Source of the DNA: Leptolyngbyaceae cyanobacterium M65_K2018_010
Lineage (GTDB): Bacteria; Cyanobacteriota; Cyanobacteriia; Phormidesmidales; Phormidesmidaceae
Direction: 5' to 3'
NCBI GenBank assembly: GCA_015295885.1
Contig: DVEE01000077.1
Location: 1 to 5,393, forward strand
DNA length: 5,393 nt
Below, piece by piece: positions 1 through 4,947 of this stretch; the first letter of the stretch is position 1; each line of letters opens with the position of its first letter. Made by a program: the position numbers and the translations under genes. The notes under the pieces are model-generated. The model saw only the letters and a list, made by a program, of their open reading frames with translations, was not told where the DNA came from and searched no databases.

Positions 1-354
1 TTTTTGAGCGGCCTTGCAAATCACCTTACCTGGGGTTCCAACCAGTTGCCGAAATTCCGTGGCGACGCCGGTGCCATTGGCTTGAGCGGCAAACCTACGC
101 AACAGTTCTAGGTTGGCGCTTTGGTAGTGGTTCCATTCTTCTTCCCAGGCGGCCAAATTCAACTCGGTGCCTGGGGCCCAGTAAATCGAATCAAGCCGAT
201 TGGCCACTGGAATCGGGATACCCTCTTCTTCGTCGGAAAGGCTATGCACAATTAACAGGGAGGCCCCCATGGCCTTGGCGAGTTCCAGGGCTTGGGTAAA
301 AATGGCTTGGCTCAGGGAGCTGTTATCGATGGCGACCAGAATTTTCTTGTACAT
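1..354 (-). CDS. Universal stress protein (UspA family), partial
   Basis: Reading leftward from an ATG at 354-352, the frame stays open for 118 codons to the window edge, so the C-terminus is missing. The protein begins MYKKILVAIDNSS, the classic first beta strand of the Usp alpha/beta nucleotide-binding fold, with Asp10 in the position that contacts ATP in ATP-binding members. It continues with a helix (ALELAKAMGA), a second strand (SLLIVHSLS) and, near the edge, GTPGKVICKAA, matching the usual G-x-P-xx-I segment of the family. The family is about 140-170 residues long, so the G-2x-G-9x-G(S/T) ATP-binding motif that would separate ATP-binding from non-binding types lies outside the window. 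A GAGGG Shine-Dalgarno sits 7 nt before the ATG and fixes the start, although the frame is open further upstream. The middle (residues 50-85) is rich in Glu and Trp. Usp proteins are cytoplasmic and linked to stress survival; the specific role here is unknown. The 41-residue membrane ORF lies 74 bp upstream on the same strand and may share the transcript. Confidence 0.9.
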   Translation of the reverse strand, partial: MYKKILVAIDNSSLSQAIFTQALELAKAMGASLLIVHSLSDEEEGIPIPVANRLDSIYWAPGTELNLAAWEEEWNHYQSANLELLRRFAAQANGTGVATEFRQLVGTPGKVICKAAQK

Positions 355-428
355 ACGTTGGCCCTCACGGTAGTGGAGACAGGACTGGGTGTCTAACAAG
401 GGCGAAGGGGTTAGGGCACGGTTTTAAC

Positions 429-554
429 CTAGGTGTGACCTTTTTGGTGCTCTAGCTTGGGTACCAGCCAGCAGGCCAGCAAAACCAGCCCCAAAGCACC
501 TAATTTGGTAACCAGATACAGGGTGTCTTGGTAAGTCAGCATGAAAGACAACAT
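429..554 (-). CDS. Small single-pass membrane protein, 41 aa, function unknown
   Basis: I chose the ATG at 554-552 because a strong Shine-Dalgarno, GGAGG (563-559 on the minus strand), precedes it by 4 nt. The frame also opens further upstream at 638, but that extension is Arg/Asn/Gln-rich, reads through a HIP1-containing hairpin and has no ribosome site, so it looks like untranslated leader. The 41-residue product starts MLSFMLTYQD, has a hydrophobic helix at about residues 12-31 (LYLVTKLGALGLVLLACWLV) and a short polar basic tail (PKLEHQKGHT). This suggests one membrane span, with the positively charged tail probably cytoplasmic. I do not recognise the family. Small single-span proteins of this type are often subunits or regulators of larger membrane complexes, but nothing here names a partner. 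It lies 74 bp upstream of usp on the same strand with no terminator seen between them. A TATAAC hexamer at 662-657 (minus) is a possible -10 element, without a convincing -35. Confidence 0.55.
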   Translation of the reverse strand: MLSFMLTYQDTLYLVTKLGALGLVLLACWLVPKLEHQKGHT

Positions 555-566
555 GGTGCCTCCGGC

Positions 567-602
567 GGCGATGGCGTTCCTACGCCGATGATTGCGATCG
601 CC
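567..602. repeat. Nested inverted repeats in the leader of the 41-aa ORF
   Basis: GGCGT (573-577) pairs with ACGCC (582-586) around a 4-nt loop, and the outer GGCGAT (567-572) pairs with ATCGCC (597-602), which overlaps the HIP1 octamer. The structure lies immediately upstream of the Shine-Dalgarno (559-563) of the 41-residue membrane ORF on the minus strand. It could be a dispersed cyanobacterial palindromic repeat or could influence translation of that ORF. Only the base pairing is seen directly; the role is inferred. Confidence 0.45.
594..601. repeat. HIP1 octamer GCGATCGC (one of four)
   Basis: This is an exact copy of the cyanobacterial highly iterated palindrome. Other exact copies are at 1627-1634 and 1899-1906 (inside the FAD oxidoreductase gene) and 4178-4185 (inside the sulfatase gene). 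Four copies in 5.4 kb is far above chance and is the main sequence evidence that the host is a cyanobacterium. The copy inside the sulfatase gene suggests that gene has been in this or a similar genome long enough to acquire the motif, or came from another cyanobacterium. Confidence 0.9.
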
Positions 603-733
603 CTTATTCCTATTGTCCTGCCGATGTTGGGGATGCAAGCTTCTATGTAATGAAGTGTTATAGCTAATAACAAATGATTACCTTTCGACAAAAATTAAGC
701 CTCATCCCAGCCAGGCCAAGGGCAGGGATTGCT

Positions 734-873
734 CACGGTCAGCCGGTGGTTAGGCGATTTCAGAGATAAGGAACCGCTGGCGTGGCCAGCCTTTTTTCAT
801 CCTGCGGCTGCTACGCACGGGCAACGCCCGACTCCTGAATTCCCTGTGCTCAATCCTCTCCCGGCTGACCTTG
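734..873. repeat. Long-range inverted repeat, 12 of 13 bp, spanning 140 bp
   Basis: The segment CACGGTCAGCCGG at 734-746 is the reverse complement of 861-873 with one mismatch. The enclosed 114 bp hold the plus-strand terminator hairpin (776-797) and a 5-bp hairpin CGGGC/GCCCG at 818-830, but no protein gene. The arms might be ends of a decayed small element or form a long stem in a transcript. I see no flanking target duplication, so a mobile origin is not supported. The rest of 655-894 shows nothing else I can name. Confidence 0.4.
776..797 (+). terminator. Intrinsic terminator on the plus strand with no upstream gene
   Basis: GCTGGC (776-781) and GCCAGC (785-790) form a perfect 6-bp GC-rich stem with a 3-nt GTG loop, followed by C and six T residues (792-797). 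This is the standard Rho-independent layout, and only the plus strand has the T tract. The flanking genes (the 41-aa ORF and the FAD oxidoreductase) are both on the minus strand, so no annotated gene reads into it. It may end an unannotated small RNA or block antisense transcription into the 3' end of the oxidoreductase gene. Confidence 0.55.
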
Positions 874-894
874 AAACCCCGCTAAACCCGGGCT

Positions 895-2415
895 TTACCC
901 TGTAATGGCGACAAATTTTTTGTGGTCTTCATGGCAAATTTCCTGGATCATGTTGCGCCCTGACATGGCTACGATGGGCACGCTACCGCCGGGTTCCGTC
1001 CATTGGCCGACCATGTAAAAGTTCCCCAGCCCAGGCAGGCGTTTGGGAATGCCCTGGATCATCAGAGGCAGGGTGTCTTTGGTCAGCAGCCAGCCACAGC
1101 TGGCCCCCTGCCAGTTGCCGGTGTAGCGTTCGTAACTCAGGGGGGTGGCAACATCCCGATATTCAATGTCGGCTTTCAGACCGGGATAGAACTGCTCTAA
1201 ACGATCAATGAGAATATCTGCCTCTTGAATTTCTTCGGCATGGTATTCGCGACGTCCGTAGATTTGCTGCCAGTAGCTGTAGGTGGTGGTCAGCATCACA
1301 ATCACCACCGACTTCCCGGGGGGAGCCAGGGAAGGGTCAAAGCAGTAGTGCTTGACGCCGATTTCGTAGCGGTCTTCCCCGGCAATCAGCACCGGGCGAT
1401 CGAGCAGGTGGGTGACCCAATGGGGTTCAGCAGCGAAGTCGCGGTTCACCCCCAGGGAAATCTGCAACTGGGAGTGCATGGGCAAATGGCCGTCGTAGAG
1501 CCGGTGGATACGGGGGTTTACGTACTGACCCCGGAGCAGATCAAAGATGGTGCGGCGGCCATCACAGGCGGAAATTACCCGCCGAGCCCGGTACTCCTGG
1601 TTGTTGTAAAGGCGCACCCCAACGGCGCGATCGCCCTCGACTAACACCCGCTCCACCTGGGCCGAGTAGTAAATTTCTCCGCCTAAGTCCAGGTAGCGCT
1701 GCTCAATGGCCTGGGCGAACTTGAGCGAGGCCCCCAGGGGAAAGCCGGCGTTTTGGTTATCCAGGTAGGCCAGCAACGACATGCCCACCATCACCGGCAC
1801 ATCGGGCCAGGCGAACAGGTGGGGAATGGCCGCCCGCAAAAAGGGGTGCTGAAATTGCGCGGCCCACTCCCGCAGGGAAACAGGGCCCCATTGGCCCAGC
1901 GATCGCACAAAGGGCAGCATCTGCCGCCCCACCCGAGCCCAATCCCCCAGGGTCATCAATGCCTTGGGTTTTTGTTGCAACAGCGATAGGTCAAAGCCCT
2001 TAAAGGTGCGTACCCCCTGGCAAAAGGCCTCAATTAACCGGGCATCGGGGGGGGAAATGTCCTTCAGGTGCTGTGCTAGCTGGTCGGGGTTGCAGTGCAC
2101 CTGCAGGGTTTCCCCTGATGGTCCGCGAATCTGCATAAATTCCCTGTGGTTGACAAACTCTAGGGTTTGCACCGCTCCCAACTCTTCCCACAGCGAATAA
2201 AAGGGCTGCCCTGGCCCAGAGCCGAAAATGTAATGGATGCAGCCATCAAACACATAGCCCTGGCGATACCAGGCGGTACAGAGGCCCCCCGGTAAGTTGT
2301 GGAGTTCAAAGATTTGGCTGCGGTAGCCATTCATTTGGGCGTAGCATCCCGCCGCCAGCCCCGAAATGCCTGCCCCAATGATGATAATGTCTGCGGTTGC
2401 GGCCATAGGGAGCAC
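895..2415 (-). CDS. FAD-dependent oxidoreductase, phytoene desaturase / carotenoid isomerase-like
   Basis: This is a complete 506-residue flavoprotein, typical in length for the COG1233 (CrtI/CrtH/retinol-saturase-like) superfamily. The N-terminus carries the Rossmann FAD-binding signature: strand ADIIIIGAGISGLAAG with GxGxxG at residues 14-19, the ribose-binding Glu at 37, and the PGGLC second FAD contact at 42-46. It continues with the family-typical FDGCIHYIFGSGPG segment. The C-terminal FAD motif, GNFYMVGQWTEPGGSVPIVAMSGRN, at about 465-488, is the expected closing block. Members desaturate, isomerise or saturate hydrophobic polyenes or related substrates, often at membranes. The substrate here cannot be told from sequence, and no carotenoid gene is adjacent, so crtI or crtH is not assigned. 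The start is probably GTG at 2415-2413, with AGGGGAAG (2432-2425) 9 nt upstream; an ATG three codons later (2406-2404) is the alternative but lies 18 nt from that site. It diverges from the toxin-antitoxin remnant. Confidence 0.88.
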   Translation of the reverse strand: MLPMAATADIIIIGAGISGLAAGCYAQMNGYRSQIFELHNLPGGLCTAWYRQGYVFDGCIHYIFGSGPGQPFYSLWEELGAVQTLEFVNHREFMQIRGPSGETLQVHCNPDQLAQHLKDISPPDARLIEAFCQGVRTFKGFDLSLLQQKPKALMTLGDWARVGRQMLPFVRSLGQWGPVSLREWAAQFQHPFLRAAIPHLFAWPDVPVMVGMSLLAYLDNQNAGFPLGASLKFAQAIEQRYLDLGGEIYYSAQVERVLVEGDRAVGVRLYNNQEYRARRVISACDGRRTIFDLLRGQYVNPRIHRLYDGHLPMHSQLQISLGVNRDFAAEPHWVTHLLDRPVLIAGEDRYEIGVKHYCFDPSLAPPGKSVVIVMLTTTYSYWQQIYGRREYHAEEIQEADILIDRLEQFYPGLKADIEYRDVATPLSYERYTGNWQGASCGWLLTKDTLPLMIQGIPKRLPGLGNFYMVGQWTEPGGSVPIVAMSGRNMIQEICHEDHKKFVAITG

Positions 2416-2437
2416 GGAGCGCTGCTTCCCCTAGGCT

Positions 2438-2505
2438 AGCGCTGGCCTACCCTGCCGCCCCGGGACTTCAGCATTTTTCTACAAGTGGGCTGGAGCGCTG
2501 GCCTA
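2438..2505. repeat. 12-bp direct repeat AGCGCTGGCCTA, two copies
   Basis: Copies are at 2438-2449 and 2494-2505, starting 56 bp apart. A related 9-bp unit, GGAGCGCTG, occurs at 2416-2424 and 2492-2500, so the second copy merges both units. The repeats lie directly upstream of the oxidoreductase start, where they could be paired operator sites for a regulator or remnants of a duplication. The match is exact; any binding role is inference. Confidence 0.5.
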
Positions 2506-2638
2506 GGTATGGTAACTCCCTGGCCTATCCGTTTAATTGGCCTGCACAGCCTGCTTTAAGGCGGGCTGCAGCCCTTTCGTGGAGCTGGGGGGCACTGGAC
2601 TGTTAAAGTTGGACGATTTCTGGAACACTTGCTGCATA

Positions 2639-2670
2639 GGGATTCCAGGCAACGAAAAACCAGGAATCCC
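2639..2670. repeat. Stem-loop upstream of the antitoxin remnant
   Basis: GGGATTCC (2639-2646) is the exact reverse complement of GGAATCCC (2663-2670); two further pairs (2648-2649 with 2660-2661) form after a single mismatch, around an A-rich loop. It sits 47 bp before the antitoxin ATG. Toxin-antitoxin operons are usually autoregulated through palindromic operators near the promoter, so this is a candidate operator. It equally could be a dispersed repeat; it is not a terminator because no T tract follows on either strand. Confidence 0.35.
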
Positions 2671-2716
2671 ACTTTTGAAAACCAGTGCCGTGTACGATAG
2701 TAACAACGAGGGTAAT

Positions 2717-2944
2717 ATGAGCATTCCCATCATCGAAGAGGTCGTTGAACAATTAAAGGTTATGCCTCAGCATTTGCAATGGCAGGTGCTTGAACTCGTC
2801 CGAGCATTGGTTAAAGCAGAAGTTTGAGGTACACCAGGGCAGCAATTGTTGCATTTTGCTGGTTCAATTCCTTCTGATGATCTTCAGTTGATGCGTGAAG
2901 CAATTGAGCAGGGTTGTGAACGTATAGATGTCAATGAGTGGTAG
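2717..2944 (+). pseudogene. VapB-type antitoxin of a PIN toxin pair, broken by an in-frame TGA
   Basis: An ATG at 2717 with GAGGG four nt upstream opens a 36-codon frame, MSIPIIEEVVEQLKVMPQ..., ending at TGA (2825-2827). The same frame continues without further stops for 38 codons, GTPGQQLLHFAGSIP...AIEQGCERIDVNEW, to TAG at 2942-2944. The two halves join into one protein of 75 residues, with an N-terminal helix (EEVVEQLKVMPQHLQWQVLELVRAL) and a C-terminal toxin-neutralising tail ending in NEW. From memory, cyanobacterial antitoxins that precede PIN-domain toxins share this layout, with an Arg-Gly-Thr-Pro-Gly stretch at the break, so a CGA to TGA change explains the stop. The natural product would be the 36-residue N-terminal piece only. 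The end overlaps the toxin start by 11 bp, the usual coupled arrangement. DNA-binding fold unclear; a DUF2281-like helix-hairpin is likely. Readthrough remains a remote alternative. Confidence 0.7.
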
Positions 2945-2972
2945 GTTTTTGCTCGATACCAACATTGTTATT

Positions 2973-2984
2973 GCCCTTTTTTAG
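2973..2984. repeat. Left copy of a 12-bp target duplication, GCCCTTTTTTAG
   Basis: The 12 bases are repeated exactly at 3084-3095, on the other side of the inserted element. In the toxin frame they encode Ala-Leu-Phe followed by the stop TAG. An exact repeat bounding a foreign segment inside a recognisable gene is best read as a target site duplication. Confidence 0.65.
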
Positions 2985-3083
2985 GGGTATAACTTAAGCC
3001 GGGAACAAATAAACCCTGGAAACGGCTGAAACCCTTGCGGGCTAGAAAAGCCTAGCTGTAAGAATTCCCACCTTAAAATATAC
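2985..3083. mobile_element. About 99-bp non-autonomous (MITE-like) insertion in vapC
   Basis: The segment interrupts the PIN toxin reading frame and is foreign to it. Its ends are imperfect inverted repeats: GTATAACTTAAG at 2987-2998 against the reverse complement of 3072-3083, 10 of 12 bases matching. It is flanked by the exact 12-bp repeat at 2973-2984 and 3084-3095. It encodes no protein. Internal folding potential includes AGCCG/CGGCT (2997-3001 with 3023-3027) and GCTAG/CTAGC (3041-3045 with 3052-3056). The left end carries two extra G residues relative to the right, so the exact borders are uncertain by 2-4 bp. A target duplication near 12 bp is known for some DDE insertion sequences such as the IS4/IS231 group; assignment to that group is only a suggestion. 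It would have moved using a transposase supplied elsewhere. Confidence 0.6.
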
Positions 3084-3095
3084 GCCCTTTTTTAG
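3084..3095. repeat. Right copy of the 12-bp target duplication
   Basis: This is identical to 2973-2984. Its last G is also the first base of the GAT codon where recognisable toxin sequence (DETILKD) resumes. Confidence 0.65.
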
Positions 3096-3187
3096 ATGAA
3101 ACGATCCTCAAAGACCATCTTGCTCAAGCCATTGAATTTTTCATTCCAAGTTTGGTGATTTGCGAGCTATATTACGGAGCTAGTTGA

Positions 3188-3303
3188 ATTGGTGATTTGT
3201 ATTTTTCGAGGTGCCCATTGATTAGACACGGCCACTGACTAGGAGCCGAACAGTTTCAATCGGGAATTACCAAAACAGTTGAAGAAGGTGGATTCAGATA
3301 AAT
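3188..3303. other. Junction and leader region before the sulfatase gene
   Basis: PIN toxin homology stops at about 3184. An 11-bp direct repeat, TTGGTGATTTG, occurs inside the toxin remnant (3152-3162) and again just past its end (3189-3199), as might be left by a recombination joint. The remaining ~100 bp carry no recognisable gene. A GAAGG/AGGTGG ribosome site at 3284-3291 lies about 12 nt before the sulfatase ATG, slightly farther than usual. I see no convincing promoter. Confidence 0.4.
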
Positions 3304-4947
3304 ATGAAGAACTTAAATATCCTGTTCATTTTCACTGACCAGCAAGCTTACTTCAAGAAATGGCCGACTGGTTTCTCTCTTCCCGGCTTCGAAAGCCTGC
3401 AAGAAGCTGGCGTGAATTTCCACAAGCACTACTGTCCCGCCACCCAGTGCACGTCCTCCCGGTCTGTGCTGACGACCGGGCTGCAAACAGCCGACACTGG
3501 CATGTATGAGAATCTAGATCTGCCCTGGGTCTCGGATCTGTCAACTGACATCCCGACGATCGGACATATGCTGAGAAAAGCCGGCTACTACACCGCATAC
3601 AAGGGCAAATGGCACCTGACCCGTTCCTTTGACCAGGAAGAGCCCACTCGTCTACTGACTCCCGAGATGGAAAAGTATGGCTTTGCCGACTATAACTCAC
3701 CCGGCGACCTGGTCGGCCACCAACTGGGCGGGTATGAATTCGACGGACTGATCGCCCAAAGCGCCGTTACTTGGCTGCGGAAACGCGGCCGCCCTCTAAA
3801 CGACGATGGCCATCCTTGGGCGTTAACGGTGAGCCTGGTCAATCCGCACGACGTCATGTATTTCAATACAGATGCCCCGGGCGAGCACTCCCAGGATAAC
3901 GGGCGCCTGATGGCAAGGGCCGTTCGTGCCCCTGAGCATGAGTTTTACAAAAAGGAATGGGATATCGAGGTGTCAGCGAGTCTGAATCAGTCCCTCACCG
4001 AACCCGGACGTCCGGCCACCCATCTCGAATATGTGAAAGCTTGGGATTACTACCTTGGCCAGATCCGTCCCGATGCCGAGCGATGGCTGCGGCTCAATAA
4101 CTTTTACCTGAACAGCATTCGCGGGGTCGATCTGCAGATCCTGTCCATCCTTAAAGAGCTGGATGATCTCAATCTCAGCGATCGCACGATCGTCATCTTT
4201 ACGTCGGATCATGGCGAAATGGGCGGTGCTCACGGCGGAATGCGCGGCAAAGGCCCGACCCCCTATGAAGAGTGCATTCACCTACCATTGCTGATCGTGC
4301 ATCCAGATGTGACAGGCGGCCAGGACTGTGAAGCCCTGACCAGTCATATTGATATCGCTCCAACGCTTCTATCAATGGCAGGTGCCAGTGCCGATCAGGT
4401 TTCTGAATTCGCTGGTCGCGATCTGCCCGGCCAGGACATGACAAAACTGCTTGCAAACCCGTCTACCGCGAAGATCAATGACCTTCGTGAAGGGGCATTG
4501 TTTACATACAGTGGGCTAGCGATGGTCGACAGTGATCCGTTGGCCAACTCAGTGAAGCTCATGGAGGGTGGAATGGAATTTTCAGAGGCTCTCAAGGGCG
4601 GCGGCAAGCCAAACCTAACAAAGCGCGGTAGTTTAAGGACTATTGTCGATGGCAGATACAAATTTACGCGCTATTTTTCTCCCTTACAACACAATACCCC
4701 AAAGTCGATTGAACACCTGTACCAATACAACGACGTCGAACTGTTCGATCTCCAAAATGATCCGGCCGAAATGCAGAATCTCGCGATGATCCAGGGCAAG
4801 AACACGGAGCTTGTGGCAATGATGAACGCCAAGCTCAATGCCTTAATCGAGGAGGAGATTGGCCAGGATAATGGCCGCGAACTACCTCATCTGGAAGGGG
4901 TCTCCTGGGAGCTTCGCACAGATGGAAACGCGGTCATTCTGGATTAG
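3304..4947 (+). CDS. Type I sulfatase-family hydrolase with variant CTSSR nucleophile motif
   Basis: This is a complete 547-residue protein of the alkaline phosphatase-like sulfatase superfamily. Family landmarks appear in order: NILFIFTDQQ (3-14; Asp12 and Gln13 metal ligands); nucleophile region QCTSSRSVLTTG (48-59; Cys49, Arg53); GKWHL (101-105; Lys102, His104); VNPHD (179-183; His182); TSDHGEMGGAHGG (300-312; Asp302, His303 metal ligands) then GKG with Lys316; and the C-terminal VELFDLQNDPAEMQNLA block (478-494). Cys49 should be converted to formylglycine, which hydrolyses sulfate (or, in relatives, phosphonate/phosphate) esters. The usual motif is C-x-P-x-R or C-x-A-x-R; here Ser replaces Pro. 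There is no signal peptide, so it is predicted cytoplasmic, unlike many secreted polysaccharide sulfatases. The substrate cannot be assigned. No maturation enzyme, sulfate transporter or carbohydrate gene is in view. The gene follows the broken toxin by 116 bp and may have been acquired there. The start is supported by family alignment at MKNLNILFIFTDQ. Confidence 0.9.
   Translation: MKNLNILFIFTDQQAYFKKWPTGFSLPGFESLQEAGVNFHKHYCPATQCTSSRSVLTTGLQTADTGMYENLDLPWVSDLSTDIPTIGHMLRKAGYYTAYKGKWHLTRSFDQEEPTRLLTPEMEKYGFADYNSPGDLVGHQLGGYEFDGLIAQSAVTWLRKRGRPLNDDGHPWALTVSLVNPHDVMYFNTDAPGEHSQDNGRLMARAVRAPEHEFYKKEWDIEVSASLNQSLTEPGRPATHLEYVKAWDYYLGQIRPDAERWLRLNNFYLNSIRGVDLQILSILKELDDLNLSDRTIVIFTSDHGEMGGAHGGMRGKGPTPYEECIHLPLLIVHPDVTGGQDCEALTSHIDIAPTLLSMAGASADQVSEFAGRDLPGQDMTKLLANPSTAKINDLREGALFTYSGLAMVDSDPLANSVKLMEGGMEFSEALKGGGKPNLTKRGSLRTIVDGRYKFTRYFSPLQHNTPKSIEHLYQYNDVELFDLQNDPAEMQNLAMIQGKNTELVAMMNAKLNALIEEEIGQDNGRELPHLEGVSWELRTDGNAVILD

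Larger units (their letters stand above)
2416..2716. other. Divergent intergenic region with repeats and hairpins
   Basis: These 301 bases separate the oxidoreductase (minus) from the antitoxin remnant (plus) and should contain both promoters, but I see no confident -35/-10 pair. Visible structure: three AGCGCT palindromes (2418-2423, 2439-2444 with its A at 2438 start context, 2494-2499) within two larger direct repeats; a perfect 12-bp palindrome GGGCTGCAGCCC at 2563-2574; an overlapping hairpin at 2548-2567 (AGCCTGCT / GGCGGGCT with two G-T pairs, TTAA loop); and an 8-bp inverted repeat at 2639-2670. Open frames exist here on both strands, but they are short, read through the hairpins and lack ribosome sites, so I regard the region as non-coding. 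Confidence 0.5.
2934..3187 (+). pseudogene. vapC: PIN-domain VapC toxin, interrupted by an insert and truncated
   Basis: The ATG at 2934, inside the antitoxin end (ATGAGTGGTAG), starts MSGRFLLDTNIVIALF and stops at TAG 2982-2984. LLDTNI with Asp8 is the first metal-binding block of the PIN ribonuclease fold. Homology resumes after the insert at 3095 (DETILKDHLAQAIEFF, then IPSLVICELYYGAS) and ends at TGA 3185-3187; Glu in ICELYYGA (codon 3164-3166) matches the second conserved PIN acidic residue. Intact VapC toxins have about 130-140 residues; here only some 47 remain, and the last two acidic positions are gone. Removing the insert with one repeat copy would still leave the frame one nucleotide short (six T instead of the seven needed to read ALF-L-DE), so a slippage mutation also happened. 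The gene cannot encode an active endoribonuclease. It was the toxin partner of the adjacent antitoxin remnant. Confidence 0.72.

Noticed and set aside
1003..2200. Several open frames of 61-139 codons on the plus strand, and one on the minus strand, inside the oxidoreductase gene
   Set aside because: They lie antisense or out of frame to a well-supported 506-residue protein, show no family features and have no ribosome sites; they follow from the GC-rich codon bias of that gene.
895..2415. Assigning the oxidoreductase to crtI or crtH
   Set aside because: The FAD motifs are shared by the whole superfamily, and no carotenoid or other pathway gene is adjacent, so the substrate cannot be set.
2533..2733. 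66-codon minus-strand frame, and the plus-strand extension of the antitoxin frame upstream of 2717
   Set aside because: Both read through the palindrome at 2563-2574 and the hairpin at 2639-2670. The antitoxin has a proper ribosome site at 2717, and neither extension resembles a protein family.
2825..2827. Programmed readthrough or selenocysteine at the antitoxin TGA
   Set aside because: There is no selenocysteine stem-loop suited to it, the likely ancestral residue is Arg, and the partner toxin is independently destroyed, so simple decay is the better reading.
2985..3083. Insert as a remnant of an IS200/IS605-type element or its guide RNA, suggested by its stem-loops
   Set aside because: That group inserts without target duplication and lacks terminal inverted repeats, while this insert has both.
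3353..4661. Four minus-strand open frames of 85-115 codons inside the sulfatase gene
   Set aside because: They are antisense to a protein with all sulfatase motifs and encode low-complexity Arg/Ser-rich text without recognisable domains.
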